A DNA stretch of 64,000 nucleotides, taken from positions 1-64,000 of the forward strand of contig CAWUIB010000013.1 in NCBI GenBank assembly GCA_963922335.1. The letters run 5' to 3'. Both the position numbers and the translations under genes were made by a program. Positions 23,895 through 31,544 of this stretch are shown piece after piece. The first letter of the stretch is position 1. Each line of letters begins with the position of its first letter. The stretch comes from CALBPI01 sp963922335. Its GTDB lineage: Bacteria; Pseudomonadota; Gammaproteobacteria; Steroidobacterales; Woeseiaceae. The notes under the pieces are model-generated. The model had not been told where the DNA came from. It saw only the letters and a program-made list of their open reading frames with translations, and ran no database searches.

Positions 23895-24235
23895 TTCATG
23901 CGTGGGGAAGTAGCCGAGAAAACGGGAATATACACCATTGTCCCCAAGATCAATAAAAAAATGGGGAATATTGACAAATGTCCCATATTCATTCGATAAG
24001 GACCATTTGGTAACGAGCTAGTTCTCCTTGAAGAGTCTTTCGAAGTCGTTGTCGATGCGGAGGTGAGCGCCGAAAACACCGCGGGTTTCGCGGCATGGCC
24101 CGCGACGATGTCAGTGGTCTGGCCGACAGGTTCCGCTAGTTCCAGGGTATGAGCCACTGGGTCCGGCTGGCCTTTCGCGACCCATCGAGGTTGCCTTATC
24201 CCTTGCGTGGGACCCAGATCGAGGGGATCTGTACG
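23895..24235. other. Intergenic region before the recombinase relic
   Basis: No gene is convincing in these 341 bases. The vapBC promoter must lie at the left side. A short minus-strand stretch ending near 24020 (…DNDFERLFKEN then stop) looks like the tail of some protein but is too short to assign. Confidence 0.3.
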
Positions 24236-24463
24236 TTAGTAACGCACACGGAAAGTGGGACTATCCTCGGGTCGACTTTTCCGTCGGTCGTAGAGCCGCG
24301 TAGTCGCAATATTCGCGTTTCCAAGCCACTCTTGAACCATGGCGATGTCAGCATTGCGGAGCAGGGCGTCCGTCGCGGCTGTTGTGCGCAAGGAATGCGG
24401 CGTAAGCCCTTGGACCTCGAGGGTTGGGCCAGTGAGCGCGCCGTAGGGTCCGTGGTAAGAAGC
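24236..24463 (-). pseudogene. C-terminal relic of a tyrosine recombinase
   Basis: The minus-strand frame ending with TAA at 24236-24238 reads LTPHSLRTTAATDALL, then ADIAMVQEWLGNANIATTRL and YDRRKSRPEDSPTF. This is the catalytic C-terminus of a phage or transposon tyrosine recombinase, with the H-x-L-R box and the nucleophilic tyrosine. Upstream of about 24463 the similarity stops and no start codon or N-terminus exists, so it is a truncated relic. It lies just downstream of an intact recombinase gene on the same strand. Confidence 0.75.
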
Positions 24464-24531
24464 GGGTCAAATCGGACATGAAATTGAATTAACCGATTGT
24501 TTTCATTGACAATCAACAAGCTGTTTTTTCG

Positions 24532-25803
24532 TCAGTTCTCATCGAAAATCTTCATACGCTTCCCGCGACCAGAGAGATGACGCTCGCGTTGGTCGCTTTC
24601 AATGTAGCGATCGGTGGTGGCCATTGAGGCGTGACCGGCGTCGTCGCGAACATGCTCACGAGGCCGCTCCACGACGTCTTGTGAAATGCCGGTATGTCGC
24701 AACCAGTGAACGGTAGCTTCCTTCAATTCAGCTGCGTCTTCGCCAAGGCCCTCAGACACCATACGGTCGTGAGCCAGATCAAAGCACTGTTGCACGATGC
24801 TCCTGATCCAACGCGTACTCCTGACAGACCCTTTACTGTGAGTTTTTGAGACGAGCGGTGTCGTTTCCCCAGGAGTAGGTAGTTCTGATGTCAGCTCCAA
24901 CGAGTTTCGGTATCTTCGCAGCGCATCTAGCATCTTATCGGATACGGCGACAGTTCTATCTTTGTTGCCTTTCCCGATGACATGAAACCACCAACTCCCG
25001 TCTCGATCTCGCTGAAAGTCACCCATGGTAGGAGTCGATCGACCGTCAGCGACAAGCTCCGAAATCCGTAAATACATGGCATAGAGTGCAGTCATTACAA
25101 AGAGTGTTCGTTCATGCTCACTCGGATCGTCAGCTGCCATTATTTCCGCGGTTTCAAGAACGTAGTCCCATTGGAGCTCGCTGATCCGCCTTACAGGCGC
25201 CCGATTCTGGCTGCGCCTCAAGAACTTACTTTTTTGCCTTATCAAAGCAACAGGATTTGCGTCGACCCAGTCTTCTTGTGTGAGGTAGTCGTAGAACGAA
25301 GACAGGATTGCAAACGTCGCCTGGACAGAGGCAGCAGAAGGACGATAGTTTTTGACGTCGGGTCTAATGCCGCGCTTGAACTGGGATTTGCTGACGGCGA
25401 CGACGAACGGCCGCCATTCGGGATTTGGGACACGCTCGCCAGCCTTGCTCTTGAAGCGCGCGACATTCTTCAATCCGATCCAAGATTCCGGTGGATCCTG
25501 AACGAAACTGATGAACTCCACGATATGCTCGCGCTCCAGACGATGCGCGGAGCTCTTGTGAACAGACCAACTCCATTGCAACAGTCTCTCGACGTCGCGC
25601 CGATACGCGTTGAACGTCGCCGGTGTACCGTCATAGCTCAGCAGAAAGCCGAGTGCTGATGCCAGGTCATCACGGGCGCCACGGATTGGCTTGCCAGCGA
25701 ACCAAGCATCAACGGAATCAAGAAGTGATTGCCGAGCGCGACGTCCGCGAATGTGGCTCAAGCTATCAAAAATAGGTCGTGGTCTAGGTAGGCTGCGACT
25801 CAT
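24532..25803 (-). CDS. Tyrosine recombinase/integrase
   Basis: This 423-residue protein is a complete site-specific recombinase. A core-binding SAM-like domain (about residues 40-190) precedes the catalytic domain, where the arginine (YLRISEL), lysine (VIGKGNKDRT), H-x-x-R (HWLRHTG), AGHASMATT and the nucleophile in DRYIES are all present. It should mediate integration, excision or dimer resolution of the element. A perfect inverted repeat lies 31 bases before its start. It follows no other gene on its strand. Confidence 0.88.
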   Translation of the reverse strand: MSRSLPRPRPIFDSLSHIRGRRARQSLLDSVDAWFAGKPIRGARDDLASALGFLLSYDGTPATFNAYRRDVERLLQWSWSVHKSSAHRLEREHIVEFISFVQDPPESWIGLKNVARFKSKAGERVPNPEWRPFVVAVSKSQFKRGIRPDVKNYRPSAASVQATFAILSSFYDYLTQEDWVDANPVALIRQKSKFLRRSQNRAPVRRISELQWDYVLETAEIMAADDPSEHERTLFVMTALYAMYLRISELVADGRSTPTMGDFQRDRDGSWWFHVIGKGNKDRTVAVSDKMLDALRRYRNSLELTSELPTPGETTPLVSKTHSKGSVRSTRWIRSIVQQCFDLAHDRMVSEGLGEDAAELKEATVHWLRHTGISQDVVERPREHVRDDAGHASMATTDRYIESDQRERHLSGRGKRMKIFDEN

Positions 25804-25833
25804 ACGCCTAAATATAGGGGTTTCAAGCTATAT

Positions 25834-25871
25834 CCACCACTTCCGATAACAACAATTATCGGAAGTGGTGG
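25834..25871. repeat. Perfect 16-bp inverted repeat with a 6-bp centre beside the recombinase gene
   Basis: CCACCACTTCCGATAA (25834-25849) and its exact complement TTATCGGAAGTGGTGG (25856-25871) flank CAACAA. Two inverted recombinase-binding arms around a 6-8 bp crossover are the layout of tyrosine-recombinase core sites such as dif or loxP. The location just upstream of the recombinase start fits an attachment or resolution site. There is no T run, so a terminator is less likely; an operator is another option. Confidence 0.55.
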
Positions 25872-26126
25872 AGGTGAGCTTCAACGTGCTTACCCTCAAA
25901 GTACTCCGTTCCCCCTGCTGTGACTCACAATCAGAATGATGGGCATGAGCGACTGCTAGCTACGTTGAGGGTCACCTTGAACAGCAACGCCGTGATGGCT
26001 CAGACCAGTGTTCAACGTAGTGGTCGATTCAGGAGTGGACAGGCACACGATTCAGGAGCGAACTGCATCCGCCTGTCCTAGCTGCTTGCCTTTGAGTCAC
26101 AGCTTCCTGCTAGCCGACGCTTGCTT
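25872..26126. other. Intergenic region with a short direct repeat
   Basis: No gene is seen. CGATTCAGGAG occurs at 26025-26035 and 26048-26058, in direct orientation 23 bases apart. This may mark old recombination or be chance. Confidence 0.3.
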
Positions 26127-26780
26127 TTATCTCTGAGGACTCATCGGACTCAGATTGGCGTTGTTGTTCGGTCCGACCGACCAAAGCACCCCATCACGTT
26201 CGATTTCTCGGTAGAACCAGTCGTGAAAACCGTGCGCCAAAAACCATTCGAGACGGTAAGTGCCCCAGTTTATGCGATTCGTTTCGACGTCCTGATTTTC
26301 TTGATCGCCCCACCAGGCAAGTATGGCCTGCACATCGCTTTGACCGATCGGCATCGAGAGAATTCGACTCATCCACGCGGCAATGTTTGTGTGGCGCTCG
26401 TCCATCGGCAAGCCAACGCGTTGTGCGGCCATCACGTGCGGGTAAAGTGCGAGATCGGCGACACTGATAGTGCCGGCAACGAATTCCAGGCCTTCCAGAC
26501 CCTTTTCCAGACGATCATAGAGTACCTGCATATCACTAGCGGCTGCCTCGCGCAGGCCACGCGGTGCGTCAGGCAGGTCGCCGAATTTGAAAATTGCACA
26601 GTTGGTCACAATCGGGTCGATCAATGTGTCGGCGATTAACTCCCATTCCTTACATCGCGCGAATTCTTGCGGAGACGACGGCAGCAACGATGGCACTTCT
26701 GGAAATCGGACATGCAGGTACTCTAGGATCGTTGCGGAGTTCCGCACGACTGTCTCTGCATCTTCCAAGATCGGCACCAA
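26127..26780 (-). pseudogene. 5'-truncated glutathione S-transferase-like gene
   Basis: The frame begins in the middle of a GST: VPILEDAETVVRNSATILEYL is the end of the N-terminal thioredoxin domain, with the glutathione-contact region that normally lies about 50 residues into the protein. The C-terminal helical domain follows. The upstream 50 codons with the catalytic N-terminus are absent; the same frame has stop codons at about 26795 and 26840. The only start available is a TTG inside the domain. I read it as a decayed gene. Confidence 0.6.
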
Positions 26781-27035
26781 AGCAGAGACTTATACGGTAG
26801 TGTCGTTCTCCGATTTACCTCACAACTTGATGGCAGCCTTCTTCTAGGTTGTCCACGAGTGCGGGGTTCTCGGCGGCGACATCTCCACCTCGTATCGATT
26901 CAAGATGATCACAGTCCACTTTGCTCACTCCAGGCTGAGGTCGCACGATATTTACGATGTGACGCCTGGCTTTTTTTCCATATAGTCGAGTAACACGAGG
27001 GGTCTAGGGTTACATAAGTCTTTGAGGTTGAGATT

Positions 27036-28352
27036 ATGGATACCGTGATTGGGCAGCGCTCGCGCGCGAGCGTTTTGAATCATCAAGCTCTCCAAGGGTT
27101 GTCATTCGCGACAAAAGGCACTACAGCGATCTATGTGTGTGTTTTGCTCATGTCGTTGCTGTTTCCTGTCCCTTGGGAAACGGACTTTACGATATTTGTA
27201 ACTGCAGCAGCCTGCACGGCTTCTTTCATTGCGTGTTTGTGGGTTCGAAGGGCACAGCCTGAGCCGGGCTCCGCCCACACGATCTTGTTCCTGCTAGTCT
27301 TTATCATGGCACTCCAAACAGGGTCCGTTCTGTTTGTGATCGCGGACCCCCTGCATTCGACCAGTCAGATTCTCGTACTGCTGGCCGTTTCGTTCTTCAT
27401 CACGAATCGCTTTTGGTTCTATGCTTCTCTTTTCTTCGTAATCGGGTGTTGGGCTCCGGCCGCTTTTCAGGGGTTCGTTAGTGATGCACCAACAACCGAG
27501 TGGCAGCAGTGGACCCGAATGATGGTGATCGCAGGCGCCATAGCGGTTGCGACCTTCGAGTCACGCCGACGCGCGATTCTGGAAAATGGCCACTTGTCCA
27601 AGGCCGACTTAGACATCCCCCACGAAGTTGGTTGGGACCAGCTAGCGGATACCCAGCCCGATGAATTGGCGGCTGGAGTAGCACATGAGTTCAACAATCA
27701 ATTAGCGATAATTAGTGGCAACGTAGAGTTACTCCGACAGGAGGATCGACTACCTCACCATGCTCGCGCTCGACTCAAGACGATCATGGACGCCGTTAGA
27801 TCTAGCGCCGATTGCAACAGAAAACTTTTGATCTACGCGGGTCACTGCCAACCATCAATCCGTCAGGACAGCTTATCTGAAGTAGTCCGCGATTCTGCAG
27901 CTACTGTTTTCAGCTGGTACGGTAGCGAGACGGGTATCGATGTCTCCGCAGCGGACGATATTCGCGCGTCTTTTGACAAAGCACTATTGCAGAGTTCTAT
28001 CGTTGAGCTTCTGAAGAACGCTGTTCAAGCCACTGAGAAATCGAAACGACGGATTTTCATTCGCTGTTGGAAAGCGAAGCTCAATCCGGATCTCACAACG
28101 GAGCTACAGTTCTTCGGCCATCAGAGAGAAGGTGCCTATGTGTTCGTAGAAGTTATCGATAACGGTGCTGGTATGGATAGGCCAACACGGCAGAGAATGT
28201 TTCGTCCATTTTTCACAACTAAACCGTCTTCACCTGGACTGGGGCTGTCACTAGTTGCTGGCGTCTTGAGATCGCATAGCGGGTGCGTGTGCGTTGACAG
28301 TCGTCTTGGATCCGGCACTCGAATCGAGATCGCCATACCTACATCGAACTAG
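27036..28352 (+). CDS. Membrane sensor histidine kinase
   Basis: This 438-residue protein has about six hydrophobic segments in residues 25-175, then a kinase core: H box VAHEFNNQLAIISGNVELL, N box ELLKNAVQAT, DNGAGM, RPFFTTK and GLGLSLV. The HEFNN type of H box is that of NtrB-like kinases. No receiver domain or cognate regulator lies adjacent. The sensor part has no recognised ligand domain. Confidence 0.85.
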   Translation: MDTVIGQRSRASVLNHQALQGLSFATKGTTAIYVCVLLMSLLFPVPWETDFTIFVTAAACTASFIACLWVRRAQPEPGSAHTILFLLVFIMALQTGSVLFVIADPLHSTSQILVLLAVSFFITNRFWFYASLFFVIGCWAPAAFQGFVSDAPTTEWQQWTRMMVIAGAIAVATFESRRRAILENGHLSKADLDIPHEVGWDQLADTQPDELAAGVAHEFNNQLAIISGNVELLRQEDRLPHHARARLKTIMDAVRSSADCNRKLLIYAGHCQPSIRQDSLSEVVRDSAATVFSWYGSETGIDVSAADDIRASFDKALLQSSIVELLKNAVQATEKSKRRIFIRCWKAKLNPDLTTELQFFGHQREGAYVFVEVIDNGAGMDRPTRQRMFRPFFTTKPSSPGLGLSLVAGVLRSHSGCVCVDSRLGSGTRIEIAIPTSN

Positions 28353-28492
28353 AATCGGGGGGCATTCAATCTTCGTCAGTGCAGCTAGCTTACACGGGCG
28401 CTCGATCACTAACTCCTTACACACTGCTTTGCAGGATGATTCGGTTCGTTGGTCATTGGAACTAGAGTCCGACCAAAAATCCCGTAATCGAA

Positions 28493-28565
28493 GAAGGGCC
28501 CGCTAGAGCGATCCGTTCCTAGCAGTTCCCGCACGATCCACCTTTCGCACACTGGCCAAAAACTA
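28493..28565. repeat. Diverged repeat, copy A
   Basis: This stretch (GAAGAAGGGCCCGC, GAGCG, then CACGATCCACC and TTCGCACAC) resembles 29456-29526 over about 70 bases, with several differences. Copy B carries a terminator-like hairpin; this copy has lost most of the pairing. Confidence 0.4.
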
Positions 28566-28615
28566 GATAACCAAAGAGTTGGATTCGTCAACTCGGTCGA
28601 GTAATGAAGTACCTG

Positions 28616-28828
28616 TCACTTCTCTACTTCACCGTGGGCCCGCGTCTTGTCTTCGGCATGCTGAGTTATGTGTACTCTGAGGTACAGTCCGCCCAGAATT
28701 TGAAGCAGCGCCACAATGATCCACCCCACGTCACGCAGGTCGTAGATACCAATATATGCAGTCCCACAAAGTGTCAGGACTCCGGAAACCACTAGGGCAG
28801 TTGGCAACGCTGCGTTAGCCACACTCAT
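28616..28828 (-). CDS. Small two-helix membrane protein
   Basis: The 70-residue product has two hydrophobic helices (about residues 9-27 and 33-52) and a charged C-terminal tail. CAGGA lies at a suitable distance before the ATG. I do not recognise it. About 260 bases to its left, up to the histidine kinase stop, contain only part of a diverged repeat. Confidence 0.45.
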   Translation of the reverse strand: MSVANAALPTALVVSGVLTLCGTAYIGIYDLRDVGWIIVALLQILGGLYLRVHITQHAEDKTRAHGEVEK

Positions 28829-29001
28829 GTTGTTTGTTTCCTGACGTCGCCGAGATTCCCAGGCCGCAGGTTACCGAGGAGCGAAGCATAATGACACGCA
28901 TTGGCTCACAGATTCGTCGCAAAACGCCGACAGCACGTATCTTGATGGAACGCTTAACTTCTCTTTAGAAGTCGAGGTCAGTCGTGCTGTGATCTGGTTG
29001 T

Positions 29002-29352
29002 CTACGCCTTGTCGTGAAGTTGACGACTATCGCCCGGTGCTTGATCTCGATCAAACATGCCGTAATCGCGAATCACATGTGCGATCCTGAGATGATAATC
29101 ATCAAATATTTCAGACCGACCTTTCGATTGCGCCTTGCGATGTGAGGCCAGGGTACGCCACCGCTTTATCGCTTCCTCATCCTCGAAGAACGAAAGCGAT
29201 AGCAGTTTGTCAGGATTTGTTAGGCTCTGAAACCGCTCAATCGAAATAAAGCCCTCTATCTGCTCTACGAGAGGTCGCATCTCTGCAGCGATATCGAGAT
29301 AGTGGCTCATCTTGCCTGTACGAGGCTCTACTTCGAATATCACTGCAATCAT
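29002..29352 (-). CDS. Antibiotic biosynthesis monooxygenase (ABM)-fold protein
   Basis: From the ATG at 29352 the product is 116 residues. It has the ABM/Dabb ferredoxin-like pattern: MIAVIFEVEPRTGK, then a long helix (MRPLVEQIEGFISIERFQS), then LLSLSFFEDEEAIKRWR. Small enzymes of this fold oxidise quinones or protect against reactive compounds; the substrate cannot be told. The longer open frame upstream is rejected because the fold starts exactly at this ATG. Confidence 0.7.
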   Translation of the reverse strand: MIAVIFEVEPRTGKMSHYLDIAAEMRPLVEQIEGFISIERFQSLTNPDKLLSLSFFEDEEAIKRWRTLASHRKAQSKGRSEIFDDYHLRIAHVIRDYGMFDRDQAPGDSRQLHDKA

Positions 29353-29454
29353 TTCTAGTCTCCCATTACGCATAGCTTGCCGTATGACCGCATCCCAGCG
29401 TGACATGCCAACAGAGTCGAAACTAGGACCGGAATGCGAGCCACCTAGTGAACG

Positions 29455-29479
29455 AAAAAGGGCCCGCCGGAGCGGACCC
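29455..29479 (-). terminator. Terminator-like hairpin within repeat copy B
   Basis: On the minus strand GGGTCCGC pairs with GCGGGCCC around a TCCG loop (one G-U pair), and TTTTT follows at once. No leftward gene lies directly upstream, so it may be an orphan carried by the repeat (29456-29526). Confidence 0.5.
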
Positions 29480-29533
29480 TTCGTACCCGCGCTCACACGA
29501 TCTACCCTTCGCACACAGGCACTGGATACAGTA

Positions 29534-29842
29534 ATGGAAAACTCCTACGCGTCAAGTGGCGCACCGAAGCGCATCCAGGTCGACAATGGCAGCGAGTTCA
29601 TCTCGAAGGCGCTGGATCTGTGGGCTTAGGAAAACGATGTCACGCTCGACTTTTCCAGACGCTGTAAACCCACGAATAACCCATTCATCGAATCATTCAA
29701 CGGCAACTTCCGCGGCCAGTGTCTGACTCTGATCTGGATCTTGTTGCTTGACGATGCGCAGCAAGAAATCGAAGCTCGGTGCGACGGTTCCTACGAGTAT
29801 TGGCCGCATCAATCGCTCGGAGATCTGATGCCCAATCAGTGA
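29534..29842 (+). pseudogene. IS3-family transposase (OrfB) relic
   Basis: One frame reads RIQVDNGSEFISKALDLWA, a TAG stop at 29627-29629, then ENDVTLDFSR, FIESFNGNFRGQCL and YWPHQSLGDLMP before the final TGA. These are the DDE integrase-core motifs of IS3/IS407-type OrfB, including the D-N-G-S-E-F and the late glutamate of FIESFNG. The N-terminal two thirds and OrfA are missing, and there is an in-frame stop. It marks an old insertion. Confidence 0.8.
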
Positions 29843-29854
29843 CGATACGCCGCG

Positions 29855-30796
29855 TTACACCACTGGTTCGAAGTAGAAATGGTCATCAGCCTTTCGTATA
29901 TAGCCAGCCGTTGGACTTGGGAACGCGGTTCCGAGCAACAACGTCGACTCAGCGGCTAGTTCTTCGAACATGGCGAGCCGCGTAACGACAGATCGATCAG
30001 GGCTCGTATCGAAGCTGCTCGACCATTCGGGGTGCGCAAGCTGAGCGGGATGGTGAATGAAGTCCCCCGTGATCAACGCAGTCTGCGAGCTGCTCTCGAT
30101 GCGCACAGAACAATGGTCTTCGGTATGTCCCGGTGTGGAAACGAGACGGATGCCAGAAATGATCTCCGCGTCCGCCTTCACGAAATCGACCAGGCCTGCC
30201 TCAACGATGGGTGTCAAGGAATCAGCAAAGAGCTCTGCGCGTGCGGGATCATCCAATCGTGCTTTCCAGTACTCGTACTCTGCCGCAACGAATAGGTATC
30301 TTGCGTTCGGGAATGTAGGAACCCAACGGCCGTCGCGTAGAACCGTGTTCCAGCCGACATGATCGATATGAAGATGCGTGCAAACGACAATATCAATGCT
30401 CTCAGGCGCAAAGCCTGCACGAGTCAGATCTTCAAGCCAAGGCATCGACATCCGATTCCATATCGGGACCCTACGTTTCTTTCCATTGCCAACGTTAGTA
30501 TCGACCAAGATCCGTTTGCCGTTCGCTTCGATGACAAAGCTATGCACAGAAAGCTTGAGCCCTCCCCGAGCACCCAGGTGTGAGGGTTGCATCCACCCAA
30601 TATTCGCCAAGGCGCTTCGTTCAGCATCGGGCAGCAAAAATTCGCCGAAGCCCTCGCCCTCCATCTCGACGACCTTCGTCACTTTGTAATCGCCAATCTG
30701 CCAATGTGCAAATGGCCCGACGTTAAACGATTTCCCGTTAACGGCGAGGCGTTGTAGAGCGAGCCGAACAACTCCAGTGAGTCTTTTCAACAGCAT
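29855..30796 (-). CDS. Metallo-beta-lactamase-fold hydrolase
   Basis: This 313-residue protein has the metal-binding motif THLHIDHVGWN, preceded by ILVDTNVGN and followed by STPGHTEDHCSVRI, ITGDFIHHPAQLAHPEW and a late aspartate-containing strand. The layout matches N-acyl homoserine lactonase or dihydrocoumarin hydrolase-like members. The start is the most upstream ATG; a weak ribosome site makes a later start possible. It is divergent from a TetR regulator with a palindromic operator between, so it is probably induced by that regulator's ligand. Confidence 0.82.
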   Translation of the reverse strand: MLLKRLTGVVRLALQRLAVNGKSFNVGPFAHWQIGDYKVTKVVEMEGEGFGEFLLPDAERSALANIGWMQPSHLGARGGLKLSVHSFVIEANGKRILVDTNVGNGKKRRVPIWNRMSMPWLEDLTRAGFAPESIDIVVCTHLHIDHVGWNTVLRDGRWVPTFPNARYLFVAAEYEYWKARLDDPARAELFADSLTPIVEAGLVDFVKADAEIISGIRLVSTPGHTEDHCSVRIESSSQTALITGDFIHHPAQLAHPEWSSSFDTSPDRSVVTRLAMFEELAAESTLLLGTAFPSPTAGYIRKADDHFYFEPVV

Positions 30797-30815
30797 TTAC
30801 CGAGCATTATTGCTT

Positions 30816-30842
30816 AATTAGATTAGACTGTACAATCTAATT
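30816..30842. promoter_or_regulatory. Palindromic operator between hydrolase and TetR genes
   Basis: AATTAGATT (30816-30824) and AATCTAATT (30834-30842) are perfect 9-base arms around nine bases. The site lies 22 bases before the TetR start and about 20 before the hydrolase start, an ideal place to repress both. Confidence 0.7.
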
Positions 30843-30864
30843 CAGGATATGGCAACGTTGCGAC

Positions 30865-31500
30865 ATGGCGAGAAAAACCCGCGACACCATCTACAGAAGA
30901 AGCACCTCTGATGGGCGCATCCTTCAAGCTGCGCGGAGCCTCTTCCTCGCGCGTGGATCGGCCGGCGTCAATATGGATCTCATCGCAGTCGAGGCGGGTG
31001 TGGCGCGACAGACAATCTACAACCGATTTGGCAGCAAGGAAGCCGTGTTCAAAGCGGCCATTGCCGCGCATTGGGAAACACTGAGCGCGAAGCTCTCGTG
31101 TCAGTTCTCATTGGATGAGAAACCGGACAGAGTCTTGCGTGACGTTGCCGACACTGTTTTGGACTTCATTGAGCGATACGATCAGGTTGCGATGACTCGG
31201 ATGGTCATCGCCGAGAGTTTCTCGAATCCAGCCCTGGCAGAGACGTTTTTCGAGCTGGGCAAGCAGCCAATTCGAGCGAAGTTCGTCGACTACCTTGAGC
31301 AGGCCAACGAACATGGAATCCTGAGTTGCATTCATCCCAGCATTGCCTGCGATCAGTACTTAGGCATGATTCAAGAAACCCTTCTTTGGCCCCGTGTTAT
31401 GGGGCTACCAGTGGAAGGCATAGCAAACGATTCCGTTATTGATGATGCAATAGAGACCTTCTTGGCTCGATATCAACCGCTAAAGCTAGAACATCAATAG
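30865..31500 (+). CDS. TetR-family regulator
   Basis: The 211-residue protein has an N-terminal TetR helix-turn-helix (ILQAARSLFLARGSAGVNMD then IAVEAGVARQTIYNRFGSKE) and a C-terminal ligand domain of about 140 residues with a TetR_C-like pattern (FIERYDQVAMTRMVIAESF). It is divergent from the metallo-hydrolase and probably represses it and itself. Start ATG or GTG choices are unambiguous within a few codons. Confidence 0.85.
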   Translation: MARKTRDTIYRRSTSDGRILQAARSLFLARGSAGVNMDLIAVEAGVARQTIYNRFGSKEAVFKAAIAAHWETLSAKLSCQFSLDEKPDRVLRDVADTVLDFIERYDQVAMTRMVIAESFSNPALAETFFELGKQPIRAKFVDYLEQANEHGILSCIHPSIACDQYLGMIQETLLWPRVMGLPVEGIANDSVIDDAIETFLARYQPLKLEHQ

Positions 31501-31544
31501 TCGCTAACCGCTAGTCAAGCACCTTAGCTTTCTGAGACTAGTAT

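Noticed and set aside
24532..26126. tRNA gene as integration target near the recombinase
   Set aside because: No tRNA-like cloverleaf or T-loop sequence was recognised around the recombinase or elsewhere in the window by eye. A tRNA search program should confirm this.
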